Shown here: piece after piece, positions 49,734-57,242 of the stretch | Layout: each line of letters opens with the position of its first letter | Numbering within the stretch: the stretch's first letter is position 1 | Source of the DNA: Flavobacterium sp. LMO8 | GTDB taxonomy: Bacteria > Bacteroidota > Bacteroidia > Flavobacteriales > Flavobacteriaceae | Length of the DNA stretch: 64,000 nucleotides | Assembly: GCF_009495755.1 (NCBI RefSeq) | Contig: NZ_WIBJ01000031.1 | Span: 603,421 to 667,420 of the forward strand | Direction of reading: 5' to 3' | Notes under the pieces: model-generated | Told to the model about the DNA's origin: nothing | Database searches by the model: none | Seen by the model: only the letters and a program-made list of their open reading frames with translations | Made by a program: the position numbers and the translations under genes

Positions 49734-51419
49734 TTCTCCTAGTAAAACTCCTGAGACATTCCAAGCACTAAAACTTCCACCTTCGTTTGGACCTTGTGGG
49801 ATTTTAACTTGTATCGTATGTGTTCCCGCTTTCAAATTTCCTAATTCAATATAAATTGGATTTGTTCCCGTTCCCGGACACCAATTCGAACGACTTAAAT
49901 CTGAAGAAGATAATCCATCATTAAAATTTCCTGATGCAGGATTAAATAAGCGATAACCACCACAATCTTGTCGCCATGGAATAAACGAAAACACTTCTTT
50001 TCCGTTTAAAACAATGGTGTTTTTCTTTGGAACAAATTCGTCACCGTTTTCCCAACCACCATGACCAGTGGTAATGTAGCGCAATTGTGCGTTTTTGATT
50101 TCTTTGTCCAAAGTAAAAGTTACTTCTAAACCTTTTTCGTGATTGAACATCGTAGCATATTCTTGTCCCGCCATTTCCATTACGTTTGTAGTGTTGAATA
50201 ACGGAATTGAAACATTCGTTTTATCCAACGAACTTTCGCTTGGATTAATAGTGATATTCATCGAAATTTTATGTCCGCCTTTGTCATAATTACCAATAAA
50301 CGTTCCTACATAAACCGTTTTTCCTGATAAATTTGATTTTAAATCGGTTATGTCCATTCTGTATGGCACAATTTCGTACCAAGTTTTATCTTTCAGTTGA
50401 ATGTAGTTGTATTGTTTGATTCCGAAAGGTGTAAAAAAGCGCATCAATTCAATTATTGGAGAAAAATCAGAAGTTGCCACAACACCCTGATATTGTTTTC
50501 CATTTCCGTTTTCATAAATAGGTAAAGTTTTAGCGCCATTTTGCAAACCATCTAAAAACGATTGTTTCTTATCTTGCGGAACCATAAAAACCGAACCCGT
50601 TCTGTCATAAGCATCACCATTCGATTGTTCCATTAAGTCTAAAAAGACTAAATCTCCTTTCTTAATTTCAGGAAATGTGATTTTTTTCAAAATAATAGTA
50701 CCGTTTGCAAATCGCAAAATACTATCATTCGATTTGGAAGCGTCTGAGAAATTAATGATTTCATTTTCAAATATTTTAATCGTTGTAAAACGACTTTTCC
50801 AAACCAAATCTTTATAAGTCAATCCATCTAAAATAGGACTATTTGTAGTGCTGTTTTGTAAAATCATATTCGGACTAACCGATTTCATTTTCTCAATTTT
50901 AGTAGCCGAAATCACAAAATTACCATTACGAACCATCTCTAAAACCAACCCAATATTTTGTCCTAAAGTAGTTGGCGCTCCTTTAACTTGCAATTCATTC
51001 GTGTACCAAAGTTCAATGGTGTTTGAATTGATAATGGTTTTCGCTTTTTGACATTTGTAACCTAAAATAGTTTTGGTTTCTGGTAGAAATTCGAAGTTTT
51101 GTTTCGCTAAAGAAAGACTATCAACCGTAGTAACTGACTTGTCTTTTTTGAGTTGGGTAACATGAACAATTTTATTTTCAGAACGATTGATTAACGTTTG
51201 TTCGTATGGAAATTCCGCTTTTCTTGAATTCATTTTCTCAGTAGTAACTAAAGTTTCTGTTGGATTTGAGAAAACAAATATTGCATCTTGATTTTCGATT
51301 AGCTTCCCATTTGAACTTCTGCTGTAAGTAATTTTGAATCCTTTTGGTGGTTTTGCGCCTGTTTGAGATTGCGCAAACGTAAAAAGAATTAATAATGTGA
51401 TGGTTATAAATTTTTTCAT
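49731..51419 (-). CDS. Secreted PNGase F-related protein
   Basis: A 562-residue exported protein (signal MKKFITITLLILFTFAQSQ). Residues about 20-200 resemble the GLPGLI-type beta domain (TILGYKCQKAKTIINSNTIELWYTNEL). The second half (about 340-560) matches PNGase F, which releases N-glycans from glycoproteins: YVGTFIGNYDKGGHKISMNI, ITTGHGGWENGDEF, FIPWRQDCGGYRLFNPA, SRSNWCPGTGTNPIYI, and the end GGSFSAWNVSGVLLG. The WRQDCG...NWCPG cysteines parallel the C-terminal region of PNGase F. I start at ATG 51419 with the signal peptide; the longer frame (51467) passes through two promoters. Glycan cleavage is a family-based inference. Confidence 0.82.
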   Translation of the reverse strand: MKKFITITLLILFTFAQSQTGAKPPKGFKITYSRSSNGKLIENQDAIFVFSNPTETLVTTEKMNSRKAEFPYEQTLINRSENKIVHVTQLKKDKSVTTVDSLSLAKQNFEFLPETKTILGYKCQKAKTIINSNTIELWYTNELQVKGAPTTLGQNIGLVLEMVRNGNFVISATKIEKMKSVSPNMILQNSTTNSPILDGLTYKDLVWKSRFTTIKIFENEIINFSDASKSNDSILRFANGTIILKKITFPEIKKGDLVFLDLMEQSNGDAYDRTGSVFMVPQDKKQSFLDGLQNGAKTLPIYENGNGKQYQGVVATSDFSPIIELMRFFTPFGIKQYNYIQLKDKTWYEIVPYRMDITDLKSNLSGKTVYVGTFIGNYDKGGHKISMNITINPSESSLDKTNVSIPLFNTTNVMEMAGQEYATMFNHEKGLEVTFTLDKEIKNAQLRYITTGHGGWENGDEFVPKKNTIVLNGKEVFSFIPWRQDCGGYRLFNPASGNFNDGLSSSDLSRSNWCPGTGTNPIYIELGNLKAGTHTIQVKIPQGPNEGGSFSAWNVSGVLLGE

Positions 51420-51429
51420 AAAAGTTGGG

Positions 51430-51467
51430 TTGTTCAGCAAATATAATTTTTTATCTTTGTTTTTCAA
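51430..51467. promoter_or_regulatory. Interlocked divergent promoters
   Basis: Plus strand: TTG (51430-51432), 19 bases, TATCTTTG (51452-51459), serving the DUF2851 gene. Minus strand: TTG (51467-51465), 19 bases, TATATTTG (51445-51438), serving the PNGase F-like gene. Both match the Bacteroidota -33/-7 pattern with the same spacing and occupy the same 38 bases, so polymerase can hold only one at a time. Confidence 0.75.
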
Positions 51468-51485
51468 TTATATACGCCATACAGA

Positions 51486-52754
51486 ATGAAAGAAGATTTT
51501 TTGCACCACGTGTGGCAATTCAAGAAATTTGATATTGCCAATTTAAAAACTACAAAAGGAGAGTCGATTCAGATTCTCAATTCAGGACAATATTTGCAAC
51601 TTGCCGGACCTGATTTTTTCAATGCGCAATTGATTATCGGTAACCAAAAATGGGCTGGAAATGTAGAAATACATCTCAAGTCATCAGATTGGTATGTGCA
51701 CCATCACGAAAAAGATTCTAATTATGATTCGGTCATTTTACATGTCGTTTGGGAACATGATGTGCCTGTTTTTAGAAAAGATAATTCCGAAATACCAACT
51801 TTGGAACTTAAAGAACATGTTGTACTGTCGGATTTACATAAGTATCAATCGTTAATAAGTCAGAAATCATGGATTTATTGTGAAAATGATATTGGAAAAG
51901 TCGATGATTTTGTCTTTAAAAATTGGCAAGAGCGTTTGTTTTTTGAACGTTTGGAAAGAAAATCAATAGAAATTGTAAAATTATTACAAGATTCCAATAA
52001 TGATTGGGAAGCTGTTTTGTTTTGTCTTTTAGCAAAGAATTTTGGGCTAAATACAAATGGAATTTTGTTTCAAAATATGGCAAAATCAATTCCGTTTTCA
52101 GTTATTCGAAAAGAATCTTTTTCAGTTGAAAACTTGGAAGCTTTATTTTTTGGACAAGCCAATATGTTGGAAGCTAATTTTCAAGATAATTATATTAAAA
52201 AGCTACAACAAGATTATAATTACCAGATTCATAAGTATCAAATTCCTAAAAAGATGTTCGAAAAAGTTGAGTTTTTTAAACATAGACCCGATAATTTTCC
52301 GACCATTCGATTAGCGCAATTAGCAGCTTTATATCATAAAGAACAGAATTTATTTTCAAAAATCATAAGTATTTCAAAAATATCAGATATCTATAATTTG
52401 TTCAAAGTTGAAGTTAGTAGTTATTGGGAAACACATTATAATTTTGATAAGGTTAGCGTTTTAAAAAAGAAGAAATTATCAATAGCTTTTATCGATTTGA
52501 TTCTTTTAAACACTATTATTCCTGTTAGATTTACTTACGAACAAAGTTTGAAAAAAGAAAACGCTCAAGAAATTATAAATTTTGTAGAAGTAATTGAACC
52601 TGAAAAAAATATTATTGTAGATAAATTTTCAGCAATAGGAATTGTTGCTAAAAATGCTTTTGAAACCCAATCCTTACTGCAATTAAAGAAAGAATATTGC
52701 GAAGCTAAAAAATGCTTGGAATGTGCTATAGGTATTCATTTACTTAAAAATTAA
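51486..52754 (+). CDS. DUF2851 family protein
   Basis: A 422-residue cytoplasmic protein of the Bacteroidota-typical DUF2851 family. The N terminus MKEDFLHHVWQFKKFD and the segment GPDFFNAQLIIGNQKWAGNVEIHLKSSDWYVHHHEKDSNYDSVILHVVWEHD (about 39-90) are its hallmark; the His/Asp-rich WYVHHH...D block looks metal-binding, like a small nuclease fold, but no activity is known to me. KCLECAIG near the C terminus has two cysteines. Single gene with the promoter at 51452. Confidence 0.88.
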   Translation: MKEDFLHHVWQFKKFDIANLKTTKGESIQILNSGQYLQLAGPDFFNAQLIIGNQKWAGNVEIHLKSSDWYVHHHEKDSNYDSVILHVVWEHDVPVFRKDNSEIPTLELKEHVVLSDLHKYQSLISQKSWIYCENDIGKVDDFVFKNWQERLFFERLERKSIEIVKLLQDSNNDWEAVLFCLLAKNFGLNTNGILFQNMAKSIPFSVIRKESFSVENLEALFFGQANMLEANFQDNYIKKLQQDYNYQIHKYQIPKKMFEKVEFFKHRPDNFPTIRLAQLAALYHKEQNLFSKIISISKISDIYNLFKVEVSSYWETHYNFDKVSVLKKKKLSIAFIDLILLNTIIPVRFTYEQSLKKENAQEIINFVEVIEPEKNIIVDKFSAIGIVAKNAFETQSLLQLKKEYCEAKKCLECAIGIHLLKN

Positions 52755-52757
52755 TTG

Positions 52758-52765
52758 TATTTTTG
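52758..52765 (+). promoter_or_regulatory. -7 promoter element of PspC-domain gene
   Basis: TATTTTTG, an exact TAnnTTTG match directly after the DUF2851 stop; leader about 15 bases to ATG 52784. Confidence 0.5.
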
Positions 52766-52783
52766 AGCGTTAATACTCAATCA

Positions 52784-53005
52784 ATGGTTCAGAATTTATT
52801 ACATTTTTTTGAAAAACACGGATTTTTTGTGGCTTCTCGTTTAGCTGATAGGTTAGGAATGCGTGCGACTAATGTGCGTTTGTTTTTTATTTATATTTCG
52901 TTTATAACCGTTGGTTTAGGATTTGGGTTTTATTTGACATTAGCATTTCTATTAAAGTTAAAAGATATGATAAAAGCAAAAAGAAGTTCAGTTTTTGACT
53001 TATAA
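52784..53005 (+). CDS. PspC-domain small membrane protein
   Basis: A 73-residue protein with one or two membrane helices of the PspC type: FFEKHGFFVASRLADRLGMRATNVRLFFIYISF, then GLGFGFYLTLAFLL. PspC proteins belong to the phage-shock envelope-stress response in proteobacteria; here no other psp gene is near. ATG 52784 is used because the frame's earlier TTG (52763) is the end of the -7 element. Confidence 0.75.
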   Translation: MVQNLLHFFEKHGFFVASRLADRLGMRATNVRLFFIYISFITVGLGFGFYLTLAFLLKLKDMIKAKRSSVFDL

Positions 53006-53028
53006 AATTTCATTAAACGCAACTTTTA

Positions 53029-53058
53029 TTTGTTTTTTAGATTGTTTTCTTATCTTTG
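53029..53058 (+). promoter_or_regulatory. Complete promoter of NSS transporter gene
   Basis: TTTG (53029-53032), 18 bases, TATCTTTG (53051-53058). Both elements match the Bacteroidota consensus; leader about 22 bases to ATG 53084. Confidence 0.75.
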
Positions 53059-53083
53059 AAAAATTAACAACCAATACAATTAT

Positions 53084-54661
53084 ATGACTGCAAAAGTAGA
53101 ATCGTGGGGTTCACGAGTTGGACTTATTTTAGCCATGGCTGGAAATGCTGTAGGATTAGGAAACTTTTTAAGATTTCCTGTTCAAGCAGTTCAAAATGGA
53201 GGAGGAGCTTTTATTATTCCTTATTTAGTTTGTTTTTTATTAATGGGAATTCCGTTATTGTTTGTTGAATGGAGTATGGGTAGATTTGGTGGAAAATCAG
53301 GTCATCATAGTACACCATTTATTTTAGATAGTATGGATAAAAGAAGATTTTGGAAATATATTGGTGTTTTTGGAATTTTTACAAACTTAGCCGTTGCAGC
53401 TTATTATTGCTATTTAGAATCATGGACTTTAAGTTGGGTTTGGCATACAATATCAAGAACTTTTGCTGGTCAATCCCAAGAAGAAGTTGCTGGATTTTTT
53501 AATAGTTATGTTGGTTTAGAATCTCCATCTCAAACAATTTTCTTTTGGGTATTCTGTTTAATTTTAAACACTTGGATTTTATCAAAAGGATTAAGTGGAG
53601 GTGTTGAAAAAGTAGCTAAAATAGGAATGCCATTATTAATTTTATTTGGTGTTTTCTTAGCTATAATGGCTTTTAATGTTGAGGCTGGAGTTGCTGGAGC
53701 TATTAACGATGCGTCTGTTGGATTAAATTTCTTATGGACACCAGATTTTTCAACTATTTGGACACCTAAAGTATGGTTGGCAGCTGCTGGGCAAATTTTC
53801 TTTACACTTTCTGTAGGTATGGGGTCTATACAATGTTACGCTTCTTATGTAAAAAAGAATGATGATATCGCTTTAAATGCAATGAGTGCTGGTTGGATGA
53901 ATGAATTTGTTGAAGTGGTTTTAGGAGCATCAATAATAATCCCTATTTCTGTTGGATATTTAGGTATAGATAAAGTTTTAGAAATGACTCAAACAGGTGG
54001 TTTAGGTCTTGGTTTTAAAACTTTACCATTCTTATTCGAACAATGGGGAACTGTTTTAGCAATTTTATGTGGAGTATGTTGGTTTGGATTATTGTTTTTT
54101 GCAGGAGTAACTTCATCATTAGCAATGGGTACACCAGTTTTAGGATTCTTAAAAGATGAGTTTGGTTGGAAACATAAAAATGCGGCTTGGGCTTTTGGTG
54201 GTTTAGTATTTATATTAGGATTGCCGACAGTATTATTCTTTAATTACGGTGTTTTTGACGAATATGATTATTGGGCAGGAACTTTTTCATTAGTAGTTTT
54301 TGCATTTTTTGAAATTATTCTTTTTGCTTGGATTTTTGGAATGGATAAAGGCTGGAAAGAAATTACAACAGGTGCAGATATTAAAGTGCCAACTATTTAT
54401 AGATTTATTATAAAATTTGTAACACCAGTATTCTTAGGGGTTGTTTTCTTTTCGAGTTTGCCAGGTGTTTGGGATAAAATTTTAAATAAAGATATATATC
54501 AAAAAATTGCAAATACAACAGATGCTAAGGAATTAGAATTATTAAATGAAACTATTTTATTTGTAAACGCTTCAAGATTATTATTACTTTTAGTTTTCTT
54601 AGGAATTTCATATATGGTATTTGTAGCTTATAAAAAACGTAAAAAAGAAGGGAGAATATAA
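53084..54661 (+). CDS. LeuT-like sodium:amino-acid symporter (NSS family)
   Basis: A 525-residue, about 12-helix inner-membrane symporter that couples Na+ to amino-acid uptake. The unwound helix 1 motif GNAVGLGNFLRFP (about 20-32) is identical to that of LeuT, and VGIPL-like MGIPLLFVEWSMGRFGG follows. Helix 6 (FFTLSVGMGSIQCYASY) and helix 8 (GVTSSLAMGTPVL) carry the other substrate and sodium contacts. The longer C terminus and the adjacent 51-codon MetS-type gene point to the MetPS subgroup (methionine/alanine uptake in Corynebacterium). The substrate is not readable from sequence. Confidence 0.93.
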   Translation: MTAKVESWGSRVGLILAMAGNAVGLGNFLRFPVQAVQNGGGAFIIPYLVCFLLMGIPLLFVEWSMGRFGGKSGHHSTPFILDSMDKRRFWKYIGVFGIFTNLAVAAYYCYLESWTLSWVWHTISRTFAGQSQEEVAGFFNSYVGLESPSQTIFFWVFCLILNTWILSKGLSGGVEKVAKIGMPLLILFGVFLAIMAFNVEAGVAGAINDASVGLNFLWTPDFSTIWTPKVWLAAAGQIFFTLSVGMGSIQCYASYVKKNDDIALNAMSAGWMNEFVEVVLGASIIIPISVGYLGIDKVLEMTQTGGLGLGFKTLPFLFEQWGTVLAILCGVCWFGLLFFAGVTSSLAMGTPVLGFLKDEFGWKHKNAAWAFGGLVFILGLPTVLFFNYGVFDEYDYWAGTFSLVVFAFFEIILFAWIFGMDKGWKEITTGADIKVPTIYRFIIKFVTPVFLGVVFFSSLPGVWDKILNKDIYQKIANTTDAKELELLNETILFVNASRLLLLLVFLGISYMVFVAYKKRKKEGRI

Positions 54662-54663
54662 TT

Positions 54664-54819
54664 ATGAAAACAGAAGCTTTAATTACAATGCTTACAGCAG
54701 TTGGAACGGTAACAGCTGTTACAGGATATTTTTTCTACTTGGTTTTGACTACTCCTCCAAGGCAAGAGCCAGATTCTTTTGAGGAAAACGATGAAGAATT
54801 AGTACGTAAAAACGATTAA
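54664..54819 (+). CDS. MetS-type small subunit of NSS transporter
   Basis: A 51-residue protein too short for routine frame listing: MKTEALITMLTAVGTVTAVT, then GYFFYLVLTTPPRQEPDS and an acidic tail ending VRKND. One membrane helix (about 8-27) followed by a Pro-Pro turn and acidic tail fits the MetS family of small subunits that are needed by MetP-type NSS transporters. It begins 2 bases after the transporter stop and so is co-translated with it. Confidence 0.85.
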   Translation: MKTEALITMLTAVGTVTAVTGYFFYLVLTTPPRQEPDSFEENDEELVRKND

Positions 54820-54830
54820 TTAAGAATAAA

Positions 54831-55709
54831 ATGAACAAAATAAAATCCTACTTCATGTTTTCAAGAGAACACCGAAGTGGGATTTTCTTGTTATTACTAC
54901 TCATTCTTTTTGGACAATTAGCTTATTTTTTTCTATCCGAAAATTTATTTCAGAATAAAGAAATAAAAGAAGATAAAGCGTGGTTATTAGTTCAAAATGA
55001 AATTGATAGTTTAAAACAAATAAAAACAAATAGTAAGGATACTATTTATCCTTTTAATCCTAATTATATAACGGATTATAAAGGATATAAATTAGGAATG
55101 ACAATTCAAGAAATTGACCGTTTACATGCGTATCGAAAACAAGGAAAATTTGTAAATTCTGCAAAAGAATTTCAACAGGTAACTCAAGTTTCAAATGATT
55201 TTCTATCTAAGATTAGTCCGTATTTTAAATTTCCTGATTGGGTTGTAAATAAAAGAACGTCTACTTCGGAAAAATTCCATAAGTTTTTACCAAAGGAAAA
55301 GGAAAAAATTATCCAAAAAGATATAAACACAGCAACACGAGAAGATTTAATCGCGGTGTATGGTATTGGGGAAAAATTGGCGGACAAAATTTTGCTAGAA
55401 AAAGAAAAGCTTGGTGGTTTTGTTAGCATGGAACAATTTCAGTTTATATGGGGAATTAGTCTAGAAGCTATTACTGATTTACAAAAACGTTTCTTTGTTA
55501 AAAATACCTCCGAAATTAAAAAAATAGCAATTAATGATTTGTCAATGAAAGAATTGGCAAAGTTTCCTTGTTTTAATTATGCTCTTGCAAAAGAAATTGT
55601 TGTGTATAGAACAATGAACAATGGTATAAAAGACATTACGGATTTAACAAAAATTAAGGGAATGCCTAACGAAAAAATCAAAATAATCGCCTTATATTTG
55701 GAATTCTAA
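54831..55709 (+). CDS. Helix-hairpin-helix (ComEA-like) protein
   Basis: A 292-residue protein with an N-terminal membrane anchor (HRSGIFLLLLLILFGQLAYFFL, about 15-36) and several helix-hairpin-helix units: TIQEIDRLHAYRKQGKFVNSAKEFQQVTQVS (about 93-123), DINTATREDLIAVYGIGEKLADKIL (about 165-190), and SMKELAKFPCFNYALAKEIVVYR...DLTKIKGMPNEKI at the end. Such units bind DNA; ComEA is the DNA receptor in natural transformation, but this anchored multi-copy version is also common in bacteria not known to be competent. It follows the transporter pair by 11 bases. Confidence 0.82.
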   Translation: MNKIKSYFMFSREHRSGIFLLLLLILFGQLAYFFLSENLFQNKEIKEDKAWLLVQNEIDSLKQIKTNSKDTIYPFNPNYITDYKGYKLGMTIQEIDRLHAYRKQGKFVNSAKEFQQVTQVSNDFLSKISPYFKFPDWVVNKRTSTSEKFHKFLPKEKEKIIQKDINTATREDLIAVYGIGEKLADKILLEKEKLGGFVSMEQFQFIWGISLEAITDLQKRFFVKNTSEIKKIAINDLSMKELAKFPCFNYALAKEIVVYRTMNNGIKDITDLTKIKGMPNEKIKIIALYLEF

Positions 55710-55739
55710 AAAAATAAATAAAATCAATACATTAATTTT

Positions 55740-56909
55740 ATGAATTCAATATATTTCACTGAAGAGCACGAATTATTCAGACAAAGTTTTAAAGATTTTT
55801 TGCATAAAGAAGTTGTTCCTCATATCGAAAAATGGGAAAAATCAGGAACAATTGAACGTTTCATTTGGGGAAAATTTGGCGAAATGGGTTTCTTTGGATT
55901 AAACTATCCAGAAGTTTACGGAGGAATGAACTTAGATTTATTTTACACAGTTGTTTTTTTAGAAGAGCTCCAAAAAATTAAATCTTCTGGCTTTGCGGCT
56001 GCTATGTGGGCTCATGCTTATTTAGCAATGACACATTTAAATGCTGAAGGTAGTGAGCGAATTAAACAAGAGTATTTAGCGCCAAGTATTTCGGGTAAAA
56101 AAATAGGCGCTTTATGTGTAACTGAACCTTTTGGAGGTAGTGATGTAGCAGGAATGCGAACTACAGCTGCAAAAAATGGAGATAAATACATTATTAATGG
56201 TTCAAAAACATTTATTACAAATGGTGTTTATGCAGATTATTATGTTGTAGCTGCAAAAACAAGTCCTGAACTAGGTAATAAAGGTATTAGTATGTTCTTG
56301 GTGGATACAAATCTAAAAGGAATTTCGGCAACAAAGTTAGATAAATTAGGATGGAGAGCTTCTGATACTGCTGAAATAGCATTTGATAATGTTGAAATTC
56401 CTGCAGAAAACTTAATGGGAGAAGAAGGAAAAGGTTTTCCATATATCATGCAACACTTTGCTTTTGAGCGTTTAATTATGGCAATTAATGCGCATGCAAG
56501 AGCAGAATATGCCATTGAATATACTATTGAGTATATGTCACAGCGTGAAGCTTTTGGAAGCACAATCAATAAGTTTCAAGCCTTGAGGCATACCATGGTT
56601 GAACATGCAACAGAAATTGAGCATTGCAAATTGTTTAATTATGCTGCTGTAGCTCGTTTAGATAAAAAAGAATACGTTGTTAAAGAAGCTACCATGGCAA
56701 AATTAAAATCAACTAAAGTGGCAGATTTAGCAATTTACGATTGCTTACAAATGTTAGGTGGTTACGGTTATATGGAAGAATATCCTTTGGCACGTTTGTT
56801 AAGAGATAGTCGTTTAGGTCCAATTGGTGGAGGAACTTCTGAGATTCTGAAAGAAATTTTATCAAAAATGATAATTGATAATCAGAATTATAAACCAGCG
56901 GTTAAATAA
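55740..56909 (+). CDS. Acyl-CoA dehydrogenase
   Basis: A 389-residue FAD flavoenzyme of the acyl-CoA dehydrogenase family. GALCVTEPFGGSDVAGMRTTA and FITNGVYADYYVVAAKT bind substrate and FAD; QMLGGYGYMEEYPLARLLRDSR is the C-terminal signature. Where medium-chain enzymes carry the catalytic Glu (IYEGT) this protein has IGGGT. A Glu sits instead in the HFAFERLIMA helix (about 236-245), the position used in isovaleryl- and long-chain-type enzymes. Substrate is undetermined; branched-chain or long-chain acyl-CoA are candidates. It stands 30 bases behind the HhH gene on the same strand. Confidence 0.9.
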   Translation: MNSIYFTEEHELFRQSFKDFLHKEVVPHIEKWEKSGTIERFIWGKFGEMGFFGLNYPEVYGGMNLDLFYTVVFLEELQKIKSSGFAAAMWAHAYLAMTHLNAEGSERIKQEYLAPSISGKKIGALCVTEPFGGSDVAGMRTTAAKNGDKYIINGSKTFITNGVYADYYVVAAKTSPELGNKGISMFLVDTNLKGISATKLDKLGWRASDTAEIAFDNVEIPAENLMGEEGKGFPYIMQHFAFERLIMAINAHARAEYAIEYTIEYMSQREAFGSTINKFQALRHTMVEHATEIEHCKLFNYAAVARLDKKEYVVKEATMAKLKSTKVADLAIYDCLQMLGGYGYMEEYPLARLLRDSRLGPIGGGTSEILKEILSKMIIDNQNYKPAVK

Positions 56910-56944
56910 TTTTGATTTATAATTTTTAATTCAGAATTATTTTC

Positions 56945-56952
56945 TACATTTG
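56945..56952 (+). promoter_or_regulatory. -7 promoter element of rpsU
   Basis: TACATTTG, an exact TAnnTTTG match; the following bases (CAGCC) resemble those after the tRNA-operon promoter at 58516 (CAGTC). Confidence 0.65.
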
Positions 56953-56965
56953 CAGCCTTAACGAG

Positions 56966-56973
56966 AGGAGGTG
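56966..56973 (+). promoter_or_regulatory. Strong Shine-Dalgarno of rpsU
   Basis: AGGAGGTG, an almost full complement of the 16S rRNA 3' end, stands 8 bases before the rpsU ATG. Other genes of this window lack such a site. In Flavobacterium johnsoniae the anti-Shine-Dalgarno is held by bS21, bS18 and bS6, and ribosomes lacking bS21 favour this message, giving autoregulation; this copy fits that published model. Confidence 0.85.
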
Positions 56974-56981
56974 TCTATATT

Positions 56982-57176
56982 ATGTTAATTATACCAATTA
57001 AAGACGGAGAAAATATCGATAGAGCATTAAAGCGCTATAAAAGAAAATTTGATAAAACAGGAACTGTTCGTCAGTTACGTGCTCGTCAAGCTTTCATTAA
57101 ACCATCTGTTGTAAACAGAGCTAAGATCCAAAAAGCATCTTACATTCAAGGATTAAGAGACTCATTAGAGAGTTAA
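56982..57176 (+). CDS. rpsU: 30S ribosomal protein bS21
   Basis: A 64-residue basic ribosomal protein. IPIKDGENIDRALKRYKRKFDKTGTVRQLRARQAF (about 4-38) is the bS21 core. In Bacteroidota it helps to sequester the anti-Shine-Dalgarno at the 16S 3' end. It has its own promoter, a strong Shine-Dalgarno (56966-56973) and a terminator whose loop contains the next promoter. Followed by xerC. Confidence 0.96.
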   Translation: MLIIPIKDGENIDRALKRYKRKFDKTGTVRQLRARQAFIKPSVVNRAKIQKASYIQGLRDSLES

Positions 57177-57196
57177 TTTTTTGAATAAACTATACT

Positions 57197-57242
57197 AACC
57201 GCTAACTAATAAAGTGTAACTTTGTTGTTAGCGGTTTTTTTT
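57197..57242 (+). terminator. rpsU terminator with promoter in its loop
   Basis: AACCGCTAAC (57197-57206) pairs perfectly with GTTAGCGGTT (57227-57236), followed by eight T in all. The 20-base loop contains TAACTTTG (57217-57224), a -7 element for xerC. Confidence 0.85.
57217..57224 (+). promoter_or_regulatory. -7 promoter element of xerC inside terminator loop
   Basis: TAACTTTG, an exact TAnnTTTG match; start expected near 57228, leader about 15 bases to ATG 57243. No -33 element at the standard spacing, where the terminator's left arm lies. Confidence 0.6.

Noticed and set aside
51420..51467. Longer start of the PNGase F-like gene
   Set aside because: The 16 extra codons cover the interlocked promoters and carry no signal sequence.
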